29,653 nucleotides of DNA from Candidatus Dojkabacteria bacterium UBA3081 (GTDB lineage: Bacteria; Patescibacteriota; Dojkabacteria; SC72), in the NCBI GenBank assembly GCA_002366615.1, contig DFBL01000023.1, forward strand, positions 1 to 29,653, given 5' to 3'. Positions 8,418 to 14,821 of the stretch are shown one piece after another. The position numbers and the translations under genes were made by a program. Position 1 is the first letter of the stretch, and each line of letters begins with the position of its first letter. The notes beneath the pieces were generated by a model. The model was given only the letters and a program-made list of their open reading frames with translations. It was not told the DNA's origin and did not search any database.

Positions 8418-10205
8418 ATGATAGAAATTAAAGAGCAGATATCTAAAAACCTTTTAGATATTGTAAAAGGTTTAGGTGTAGAAATAGGGGATGTAGTGGT
8501 TGAGCAGCCTAATGATTCCAGTAACGGAGATTTAACCTCCAATATTGCAATGAGAATATCTAAAGAGCTTAAATCCAACCCAATGGATGTTGCAAATAGT
8601 ATAGCTAGTAAATATCCTAAATCAGATGATATTGATAAGGTTGAAGCTGTTAAACCAGGGTTTCTTAATTTCTTCTTCTCTGAGAAATACCTGCTGGAAG
8701 TATTAGAAGAGATAAATGTAAAAGGTGATGAGTATTTTAAATTAGATGTTAAAAATGGAGAGAAATATTTAATTGAATATACTGATCCAAACCCCTTTAA
8801 AACCTTCCATATAGGTCATCTGTATACCAATATGGTAGGAGAATCATTTGCATGTCTTACACAGGCTCTAGGAGCCTGTGTTAAGAGAGTTAACTATCAA
8901 GGTGATGTAGGATTACATGTCGCTAAGACAATGTGGGGATTAGAAAAGATGCTTAATGACCAAGGTATTACTTTCGCTGAGCTATCAAACAGATCTTTGG
9001 TAGAGAGGGTTAGATATCTTGGAGATGCATATATGTTAGGTTTTAAGATATATAACGATGAGAAAGTAGAGAGTGTAATAGGAGAGATAAAGGATATTAA
9101 CTACTACCTTTTCTCTTTATACATACCATCTTTAGAAAGAAAAGAGTATTTTACACAACTTGAAGAGAGGAATATTTCAAAGATGTATAGATTGGGTAGG
9201 GAGTGGTGTTTAGAGTATTTTGAAAGGATATATGAACGAACAGGTACTAAGTTTGATAAATACTACTTTGAAAGCCAAATGGGTAAGAAAGGGTTACAGA
9301 TTGTTAAAGAGAATATGCAAGGAAAAGGAAAGGATATATTTAAAGAGAGTGAAGGCTCTGTAATTTATGAAGGAGATGAGAGTAAGGGGTTGCATACTCG
9401 AGTGTTTGTAAACAGCGAGGGGCTTCCAACATATGAGTCCAAAGAGATAGCTCTAGCTTTACAGAAGTTTGTTGACTTCTCTTTTGATAAATCTATAACG
9501 ATAACGGCCAATGAACAGTCCTCTTACTTTAAAGTAGTTTTTGATGTTCTTTCGCAATTACAACCAGAGATTGCTAGCAGGTCTTTACACTTCTCTCATG
9601 GTTTAGTAAGACTTCCTGGAGCAGAAAAGATGTCAAGTAGAAAGGGTAAAATTATAGAGGGAGAGTGGCTACTAAATGAAACAGAAAAGAGAGTAAAAGA
9701 GGCAATGGTATCAAATGGGAAATGGAGTAAAGAGGAAATAGAGGAGGTTAGTGACCTAATAGCTATGGCTGCAATCAAATACTCTTTTCTTAAAGTTACA
9801 GTTGGTAAGGATGTAGTATTTGATTTTGAAAGATCTACGACCTTTGACGGTGATACAGGCCCATATTTACTGTATGTATATGCTAGATGTAATTCAATTT
9901 TAATGGATGCTAAACAGGAAGTTAACCCGAAGGCAACTGGAGAGCTAGAGAACTGTAGTAAAGAACTTCTAAGGGTAATTAGCAACTACAAAGAGGTATT
10001 GCTAGCCTCCGCTGTTAACTACTCTCCAAGTACACTTTGTACATATCTGTTTAACTTGGGTCAGCTGTTTAATTCCTTCTACCAAAATGTAAGAGTTTTA
10101 GATTCTGACAACAGAGATTTTCTTTTGAATGTTGTAAATGCAACTGCTCAAACAATGAGACATGGTTTAAATGTACTGGGTATTAAGGTAGTAGAGAGGA
10201 TGTAA
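8418..10205 (+). CDS. argS: Arginyl-tRNA synthetase
   Basis: This class I synthetase charges tRNA-Arg. The 595 residues show the N-terminal ArgRS additional domain (about 1-110), the catalytic core beginning EYTDPNPFKTFHIGHL with HIGH at 131-134, the loop KMSSRKG at 404-410, and a C-terminal DALR anticodon-binding domain (about 470-595) containing the YxLxRxxS-like stretch TGPYLLYVYARCNSIL. Length is typical. EYTDPNP replaces the more common EFSSPN before the HIGH motif. Two tRNA-Arg genes lie directly upstream, so enzyme and substrates are clustered. Confidence 0.96.
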   Translation: MIEIKEQISKNLLDIVKGLGVEIGDVVVEQPNDSSNGDLTSNIAMRISKELKSNPMDVANSIASKYPKSDDIDKVEAVKPGFLNFFFSEKYLLEVLEEINVKGDEYFKLDVKNGEKYLIEYTDPNPFKTFHIGHLYTNMVGESFACLTQALGACVKRVNYQGDVGLHVAKTMWGLEKMLNDQGITFAELSNRSLVERVRYLGDAYMLGFKIYNDEKVESVIGEIKDINYYLFSLYIPSLERKEYFTQLEERNISKMYRLGREWCLEYFERIYERTGTKFDKYYFESQMGKKGLQIVKENMQGKGKDIFKESEGSVIYEGDESKGLHTRVFVNSEGLPTYESKEIALALQKFVDFSFDKSITITANEQSSYFKVVFDVLSQLQPEIASRSLHFSHGLVRLPGAEKMSSRKGKIIEGEWLLNETEKRVKEAMVSNGKWSKEEIEEVSDLIAMAAIKYSFLKVTVGKDVVFDFERSTTFDGDTGPYLLYVYARCNSILMDAKQEVNPKATGELENCSKELLRVISNYKEVLLASAVNYSPSTLCTYLFNLGQLFNSFYQNVRVLDSDNRDFLLNVVNATAQTMRHGLNVLGIKVVERM

Positions 10206-10217
10206 TTAATTTCTCAA

Positions 10218-10223
10218 TATATT
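10218..10223 (+). promoter_or_regulatory. Possible -10 box for DUF1232 gene
   Basis: TATATT ends 5 nt before the ATG at 10229. The stretch is AT-rich, so the match could be chance. Confidence 0.3.
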
Positions 10224-10228
10224 TATAT

Positions 10229-10408
10229 ATGTTTTTTAAAAAATATTGGATATTTTTTATAGCCATACTATATATCCTTCTTCCAATGGATCTAATACCA
10301 GATGTAATACCTTTTTTTGGAGGAGTAGATGATTCATTAGTCCTAGTATTGGGATTAATTAAGAAGTATGTAGATTACCGTAAAAAGATAAAGAGTAACG
10401 GGGTGTAG
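10229..10408 (+). CDS. DUF1232 (YkvA-like) small membrane protein, 59 residues
   Basis: This short gene encodes MFFKKYWIFFIAILYILLPM followed by DLIPDVIPFFGGVDDSLVLVLG, the diagnostic DUF1232 pattern (DxIPDxIPxxGxxDD). It has one or two membrane-associated hydrophobic segments. DUF1232 proteins are widespread and their role is not established. Its last ten bases lie inside the tRNA-Pro gene: the TAG stop is formed by bases T8, A9 and G10 of the tRNA. That arrangement ties the C-terminal residues (SNGV) to tRNA sequence. The gene fills the gap between argS and the tRNA. Confidence 0.82.
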   Translation: MFFKKYWIFFIAILYILLPMDLIPDVIPFFGGVDDSLVLVLGLIKKYVDYRKKIKSNGV

Positions 10409-10472
10409 CTCAGATGGCTAGAGCGCTACGTTCGGGACGTAGAGGTCGCTCGTTCAAGTCGAGTCACCCCGA
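10399..10472 (+). tRNA. tRNA-Pro (anticodon CGG)
   Basis: The acceptor stem is CGGGGTG/CACCCCG with discriminator A10472; C1-G72 with A73 is the proline identity set. The D stem is GCTC/GAGC, the anticodon stem CTACG/CGTAG with loop TTCGGGA, giving anticodon CGG for CCG. The T arm is GCTCG-TTCAAGT-CGAGT with one G-U pair. CCA is not encoded. It overlaps the end of the DUF1232 gene. The matching synthetase, proS, is 4.3 kb downstream. Confidence 0.93.
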
Positions 10473-10496
10473 TTCCTTTAAAGTAGTAAACAAACA

Positions 10497-11090
10497 ATGA
10501 GAAAAGAAGGACGAACAACGAAGAAGAATGATATTGAAAAACTATCTGATGCTCAGATAGTGGAGCTTGTTCTTTCAGATCTTAATGCATATAGATATAT
10601 AATTGGGAGGTATGAAGAGAAATTACTAAGATATATCCGTAGAATACTTTACGTTAACAAAGAAGATGCAGAGGATATACTTCAGGAGGTTTTTGTAAAG
10701 GCGTATAGGAATATTAATAGCTATAACAGGAAATATAAATTCTCTAGTTGGATATACAGGATAGCTCATAATGAGGCTGTTTCCTTTTTAAGAAAGAAAA
10801 ACAATAAATTTGATACAGTACAAGATGATGAGATTTTTGACAAAATACCATCAAAAAGTAACATAGAGGATGATTTTTTGACAGATTTAAAGGGACTTGA
10901 AGTAAGAAATATTTTAGAAAGATTAGAGAAGAAGTATAGGGATGTTTTAATACTAAGGTATTTTGAGCAAATGGAGTATAATGAGATATCAGATGCTCTT
11001 CGTATTCCAAGTGGTACAGTAGCATCTTTAATTAATAGAGGGAAGAAAAAGTTTAAGATATTAGTACAAAAATATGGCAAAAATATCTAA
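10497..11090 (+). CDS. ECF-type sigma-70 family RNA polymerase sigma factor
   Basis: The 197-residue product has sigma region 2 (about 30-100) with the region 2.2/2.3 pattern EDAEDILQEVFVKAYRNI and SSWIYRIAHNEAVSFLRKK, and region 4 (about 135-190) with a helix-turn-helix MEYNEISDALRIPSGTVASL. Regions 1.1 and 3 are missing, as in extracytoplasmic-function sigma factors. The N-terminus is lysine/arginine rich. The last 17 bases overlap the next gene, a membrane protein, which is the classic sigma/anti-sigma arrangement. The start ATG lies 24 nt after the tRNA-Pro gene. No strong -10 is seen, so it may be transcribed from further upstream. Confidence 0.9.
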   Translation: MRKEGRTTKKNDIEKLSDAQIVELVLSDLNAYRYIIGRYEEKLLRYIRRILYVNKEDAEDILQEVFVKAYRNINSYNRKYKFSSWIYRIAHNEAVSFLRKKNNKFDTVQDDEIFDKIPSKSNIEDDFLTDLKGLEVRNILERLEKKYRDVLILRYFEQMEYNEISDALRIPSGTVASLINRGKKKFKILVQKYGKNI

Positions 11091-11796
11091 CAGAATACTT
11101 GAAAAAATAGAGAAAGAGGATATTAAACCAATTGGTAAGTGGAGCTTTGTATTAAAAAACTCAATACTATGGACTCTCTTTGTATTGAATATCATATTTG
11201 GAAGTGTTGGATTTGCACTATCAATATATCTCTTTGAATCTAGTGATATATTAAATCTAGTGCTCTCTGTAAATGATTTTTTGGAGTTGCTTATACTAGC
11301 TATACCTACAATATGGTTAATACTTACAATTTTGTTTGTAGTAGTAGGATATCTTAACTTTAGATATACTGATAGGGGATACAAGATCTCCTTTCTTAAA
11401 CTACTTTTGATAAATATATCCACTATTATACTTTTAGGTATAGGGATACACTCTCTAGGTGTGCCTAAAAATGTAAATAAGTTGCTAGCAGAGAGAATAC
11501 CTTCTTACAGTGAGTTAACAGATCCAAGGTACAAAGTATGGAGCAGACCTGAGCAAGGGTATCTCTCAGGTAGTATATCTTCACTTGAAGAGAATGATAA
11601 ATTAATACTTAAAAGTTTTAACAATACTGTTTGGAGAATAGATGTATCTTCTGCAGTGGTAAGAAGGGCTGTTAATTTGGTTAAAGGAGAGAAGATAAAG
11701 GTTAGGGGTAATACTGTTGGAGAGGGTCTCTTTAAAGCTTCTGAGATACTTCCTTGGGAGGGTAGAGGAAGAAAAATGCAAGAAATTTATCAATAA
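11074..11796 (+). CDS. Membrane protein, probable anti-sigma factor
   Basis: The 240-residue product has a basic cytoplasmic N-terminus (1-27), three predicted membrane helices (about 28-52, 68-94 and 105-130) and a soluble C-terminal part that would lie outside the membrane. The C-terminal part has the alternating strand pattern of an OB-like fold: GYLSGSISS, WRIDVSS, GEKIKVRGN, FKASEIL. No zinc anti-sigma HxxxCxxC motif is seen. The assignment as anti-sigma rests on the 17-base overlap with the sigma gene and the membrane topology. A shared sequence family was not recognised. Confidence 0.6.
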   Translation: MAKISNRILEKIEKEDIKPIGKWSFVLKNSILWTLFVLNIIFGSVGFALSIYLFESSDILNLVLSVNDFLELLILAIPTIWLILTILFVVVGYLNFRYTDRGYKISFLKLLLINISTIILLGIGIHSLGVPKNVNKLLAERIPSYSELTDPRYKVWSRPEQGYLSGSISSLEENDKLILKSFNNTVWRIDVSSAVVRRAVNLVKGEKIKVRGNTVGEGLFKASEILPWEGRGRKMQEIYQ

Positions 11797-11810
11797 ATAC
11801 GTAATACTAA

Positions 11811-11876
11811 GTAGAGAGGTAATTTATTCTCTTTGTAGATATATTTTTGTAGAGATATATATCTACTGTTCTCTAC
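11811..11876 (+). repeat. Array of GTAGA(G/T)A direct and inverted heptamers
   Basis: Between the anti-sigma gene and the secreted-protein gene lie three direct heptamers, GTAGAGA (11811-11817), GTAGATA (11835-11841) and GTAGAGA (11849-11855), and two inverted copies, TATCTAC (11860-11866) and TCTCTAC (11870-11876). Within it GTAGATATAT (11835-11844) and ATATATCTAC (11857-11866) form a perfect 10-bp inverted repeat. The array ends just before a TATACT -10 box, where a regulator would bind. Confidence 0.6.
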
Positions 11877-11877
11877 A

Positions 11878-11883
11878 TATACT
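11878..11883 (+). promoter_or_regulatory. -10 box for the small secreted protein
   Basis: TATACT lies directly after the heptamer array. It predicts a transcript with a leader of about 15 nt that lacks a Shine-Dalgarno sequence. No good -35 hexamer is present at the usual distance; the inverted repeat occupies that position. Confidence 0.45.
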
Positions 11884-11904
11884 TAATTTATTACAACAAG
11901 TAAC

Positions 11905-12312
11905 ATGAAGAACAAAGGAATTATACTAGGAACCTTAGCAGTAGCTCTTTTAGGAGTAATAGCGTTTACTACAACAAAGGCTGATGCTTACAGAGGTGAC
12001 TATACAAAAGTAGGTCCTAACCATACTGAGGAAAGAGAAGCTCAGATGGAGGAGGTTTTTGAAAGCAAGAACTTTGAGGACTGGAAAGCTCTTATGCAAG
12101 AGGATGGAAGAACTCCTGGAGTATTAAGGCATATCGAAAGCCAAGAAGATTTTGAGGCTTTTGTACAGGCTAGAGAATTAGCTAAGGAAGGAAATATAGA
12201 GGAAGCTAATCAAATTAGAGAGGAGTTAGGTATGGGTCAGGGAGGAATGAAGAGAGGAAATGGTCAGGGAAATGGAAACGGATCTATGATGAGAGATGGT
12301 AGTTGTAATTGA
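11905..12312 (+). CDS. Small secreted protein of unknown function
   Basis: The 135-residue product has a clear signal peptide (KNK, hydrophobic core, then TKADA with cleavage likely after residue 28). The mature part is charged and helical (about 38-105), with a Glu-rich middle, then a Gly/Asn/Met-rich tail from about 108 ending DGSCN with a single cysteine. No family was recognised. It follows a sigma/anti-sigma pair and has an elaborate upstream repeat array, so it may be a target of that sigma factor. The stop is the only TGA among the genes called here and is followed at once by TAA. Confidence 0.75.
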   Translation: MKNKGIILGTLAVALLGVIAFTTTKADAYRGDYTKVGPNHTEEREAQMEEVFESKNFEDWKALMQEDGRTPGVLRHIESQEDFEAFVQARELAKEGNIEEANQIREELGMGQGGMKRGNGQGNGNGSMMRDGSCN

Positions 12313-12334
12313 TAACTAAACTAATCTCAATATT

Positions 12335-12363
12335 GAGGGCCTCCTTAGCGAGGCCCTTTCTAT
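12335..12363 (+). terminator. Rho-independent terminator
   Basis: GGGCCTC (12337-12343), a six-base loop and GAGGCCC (12350-12356) are followed by TTTCTATT. The perfect palindrome CTCAATATTGAG (12326-12337) abuts the 5' arm. There is a T-run only on the plus side, so it serves the secreted-protein transcript and not the converging rlmN. Confidence 0.85.
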
Positions 12364-12382
12364 TAATACTTTCCAGAGGGTT

Positions 12383-13387
12383 CTAACACTTATTACTATC
12401 GACTGCTAGCTGTCCACATGCGCCCTTAATATCCCCACCTTGTGATTTTCGTATAGTACAATTGATACCATTGTTTAGGAGAATCATCTGGAATGTTTTA
12501 ATATTATCTGATTTTTTAAAAGGTAAACATCCAACTTCATTGTAATTAATTAGATTAACTAGTGCTAATCTACCTTTTAGTAAATTTGCAAGCTCTATAG
12601 CATTTCCAACAGAATCATTTACCCCCTTAAGCAGGACATACTCATAAGTAATTCTCTTGTTACTGTTTTGTGTATACTCATCTAATACCTTAAAAAGATC
12701 TTTTAGAGTATTACTTTTTGATACTTTAGGCATTAACATATCTCTTAGTTTTTGGTTAGGTGCATGTAAGCTTATAGCGATTTTTACACCGTAATTTTTG
12801 TCTAAAAAGGTCTTTAAATTTTGTACATAGCCTGAAGTAGACAGTGTTGCACGCCTTTTCCCAAATGCAAGTCTATCCTTGTCTAGAATAGTCTCAATTG
12901 AGTATGAAACACTTTCTAAGTTGAGTAGTGGCTCTCCCATGCCCATGTATACAATATTGGATATCTTTTCATTCTTTGTTCTCAATTTCCTCCCAAAGTA
13001 AAGGATTTGATCGATAATTTGTTGGCTGTCTAGAGACTCATTAAGACCCATTTGACCTGTAGCACAAAATATACAACCAACAGGACAGCCACTCATACAG
13101 CTAACACATACAGTATTTCTTCCTTTTACTTTCATTAATACACTTTCTACAAAGTTTCCCTTCTCTGTTTTAAAAAGTACTTTTTCTGTTTTTCTATTTT
13201 TTGATATGTTGCTTTCCTGATGAATTAGTTTAGAGAAGGCAATTTCTTTCTTTAATTTTTCCCTTAAATCCTTAGGCCATGTGGTTAGTTCATCCCAAGA
13301 GGAAAGGTATTCTTTGTAATACTTCTGATTGAATTGATCAATTCTGTACTTTTCTATACTATATTTCTTTGCAAATTCTTCTATCAT
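12383..13387 (-). CDS. rlmN: 23S rRNA (adenine2503-C2)-methyltransferase RlmN
   Basis: RlmN is a radical SAM enzyme that methylates C2 of A2503 in 23S rRNA and A37 of some tRNAs. The 334 residues show the [4Fe-4S] cluster motif C101-x3-C105-x2-C108 (CPVGCIFC), the SAM motif MGMGEPLLN, and the two catalytic cysteines: C94 (TVCVS) and C324 (GACGQLA). These match E. coli C118 and C355. The N-terminal accessory domain is short but complete. The gene converges on the secreted-protein gene and diverges from the RuBisCO gene with 38 bp between starts. Confidence 0.96.
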   Translation of the reverse strand: MIEEFAKKYSIEKYRIDQFNQKYYKEYLSSWDELTTWPKDLREKLKKEIAFSKLIHQESNISKNRKTEKVLFKTEKGNFVESVLMKVKGRNTVCVSCMSGCPVGCIFCATGQMGLNESLDSQQIIDQILYFGRKLRTKNEKISNIVYMGMGEPLLNLESVSYSIETILDKDRLAFGKRRATLSTSGYVQNLKTFLDKNYGVKIAISLHAPNQKLRDMLMPKVSKSNTLKDLFKVLDEYTQNSNKRITYEYVLLKGVNDSVGNAIELANLLKGRLALVNLINYNEVGCLPFKKSDNIKTFQMILLNNGINCTIRKSQGGDIKGACGQLAVDSNKC

Positions 13388-13395
13388 AGACTACA

Positions 13396-13401
13396 ATTAT
13401 A
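13396..13401 (-). promoter_or_regulatory. -10 box for rlmN, leaderless
   Basis: On the minus strand a perfect TATAAT ends 8 nt before the rlmN ATG, leaving room for a leader of only 0-2 nt. Confidence 0.6.
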
Positions 13402-13410
13402 CTACTAAAT

Positions 13411-13416
13411 TAATAC
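13411..13416 (+). promoter_or_regulatory. Possible -10 box for RuBisCO gene
   Basis: TAATAC ends 9 nt before the ATG. A -35-like TAGACT (13387-13392) lies 18 nt upstream, overlapping the divergent rlmN start. Confidence 0.4.
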
Positions 13417-13425
13417 TTACTGCTC

Positions 13426-14796
13426 ATGGCTGTACAATTTAATTATGTTGCTCCTAAAGGTTGGAAACCAAAGAATGCTGATAGGGACTATTTAATTACC
13501 TATTTAGATATTGAATTAGCAGATGGAATTCCAGAAGATAAATTTGAGGATGCTGTAGCTAGTTGTGCTGCAGAAAGCTCTACTGGTACTTGGACAAAGG
13601 TATTTTCTGGTAAAAATTCTGGAGTAAAGCTTGCTGATAAATTAAAAGCTATAGCATATGATTTAGATCCTAAAACAAAAACCTTTAAAATAGCGTATAA
13701 GAGGGAGATATTTGAAGAAGGAAATATGTCGGGACTTTTAGCTGGGATTGCTGGAAACATAGATAGTATGAAGATGTTAAAAGCATTCAGACTAATAGAT
13801 GTCCGATTCCCTGAAAGTATTGTAAAGAGTTTCCCTGGACCACAATTTGGTATTGATGGTGTTAGGAAGTTTATGCAGATTGAAAGTGGTCCACTGATGT
13901 GTACCGTAGCTAAACCAAAAATTGGAAGGACTGCTAAAGAACAGGCTGCTTTAGCTAAGATTCTCTTTACAGCTGCAAAAGGAGAGTATCAAGGTATTAA
14001 GGATGATGAGAATTTAACTAGCTTGTATTTTAATCAGTTTGAGAATAGATGTAGAAGAGTACATAAGGTGAGAAGAGATATTGAAAGGAAGACTGGTAAG
14101 AGAAAGATGTTTTTGTGTAATACTACACACTCCGATATGGATATAATGCTGGAAAGAGCAGATATGATTAAGGAGCAGGGTGGTAGGTGGATGATGATGG
14201 ATGTTGTAACTACTGGTTTTACAGCTGTACAGACCGTAAGAAATCAGAATCCTGGACTAGCAATACATGCACATAGGGCAATGCATGGACTTTTAGATAG
14301 GGAATCTGGGCCCGGAGTGTATGATAAGAGAGAGATAATGGACTTCTCTATGTCTATGGTCGTTATCGCAAAAATCATGCGTTTACTAGGCGTAGATTCT
14401 CTTCATGGGGGTGCACCTAAGACAAAGATGGAGAATTACAATGAACCGAAATTAATACAAGAAGCATTGCAGTCAGCTGTTACCCCTCAAGGTCCTATGA
14501 CACTAGGGCAGAATTGGTTTGGGATGAAAGGAGTTTGGCATACTGCTTCAGGTGGTTTACATTCCGGCTCTATTGGTGAGTCTATTAAGAAATTAGGAGA
14601 GGATATCATTTTACAGGCTGGAGGAGGAGTATTAGGTCATCCATGGGGAATAGAGGCGGGAGTAGAAGCTATGGTTCAAGCTAGAGATATTGCTATGAAA
14701 AGGTTGGATATAGAGGTTTGGATAAAGAATAACCCAGATAGTGCACTTGCTAAAGCTTCATCTCATTGGGGCTTTGGTCCTAAGATTGTATATTAG
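13426..14796 (+). CDS. rbcL: Form III-type RuBisCO large subunit
   Basis: The 456-residue product aligns along its length with archaeal form III RuBisCO, sharing AAESSTGTW and KDDENLTS. In archaea and CPR bacteria this enzyme joins CO2 to ribulose-1,5-bisphosphate made from AMP, giving 3-phosphoglycerate. Active-site residues are all present: E50, T55, W56, N111, K163, K165, carbamylated K192 with D194 and E195, H283, R284, H327, S375-G376-G377 and the G399-G401 run. Loop 6 is odd: GGAPKTKME replaces the usual GTAGxGKxEG and appears one residue shorter, with K334 or K332 as the catalytic lysine. The AMP phosphorylase and ribose-1,5-bisphosphate isomerase genes are not in the window. It is followed by proS after 25 bp. 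Form III-like rather than II/III is my reading from memory of the families. Confidence 0.93.
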   Translation: MAVQFNYVAPKGWKPKNADRDYLITYLDIELADGIPEDKFEDAVASCAAESSTGTWTKVFSGKNSGVKLADKLKAIAYDLDPKTKTFKIAYKREIFEEGNMSGLLAGIAGNIDSMKMLKAFRLIDVRFPESIVKSFPGPQFGIDGVRKFMQIESGPLMCTVAKPKIGRTAKEQAALAKILFTAAKGEYQGIKDDENLTSLYFNQFENRCRRVHKVRRDIERKTGKRKMFLCNTTHSDMDIMLERADMIKEQGGRWMMMDVVTTGFTAVQTVRNQNPGLAIHAHRAMHGLLDRESGPGVYDKREIMDFSMSMVVIAKIMRLLGVDSLHGGAPKTKMENYNEPKLIQEALQSAVTPQGPMTLGQNWFGMKGVWHTASGGLHSGSIGESIKKLGEDIILQAGGGVLGHPWGIEAGVEAMVQARDIAMKRLDIEVWIKNNPDSALAKASSHWGFGPKIVY

Positions 14797-14809
14797 TAAA
14801 AAAGTGTAG

Positions 14810-14815
14810 TAGAAT
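14810..14815 (+). promoter_or_regulatory. -10 box for proS, leaderless
   Basis: TAGAAT ends exactly 6 nt before the ATG, which places the expected first transcribed base on the A of the start codon. Confidence 0.5.
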
Positions 14816-14821
14816 ACTCTT

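Noticed and set aside
11717..11908. 63-codon open frame overlapping the anti-sigma gene and the repeat array
   Set aside because: No start signal, no recognisable family, Cys/Tyr/Ile-rich like an out-of-frame AT-rich read.
12310..12312. UGA decoded as glycine (genetic code 25)
   Set aside because: No conserved protein in about 27 kb of coding sequence contains in-frame TGA, and glycines use GGN codons.
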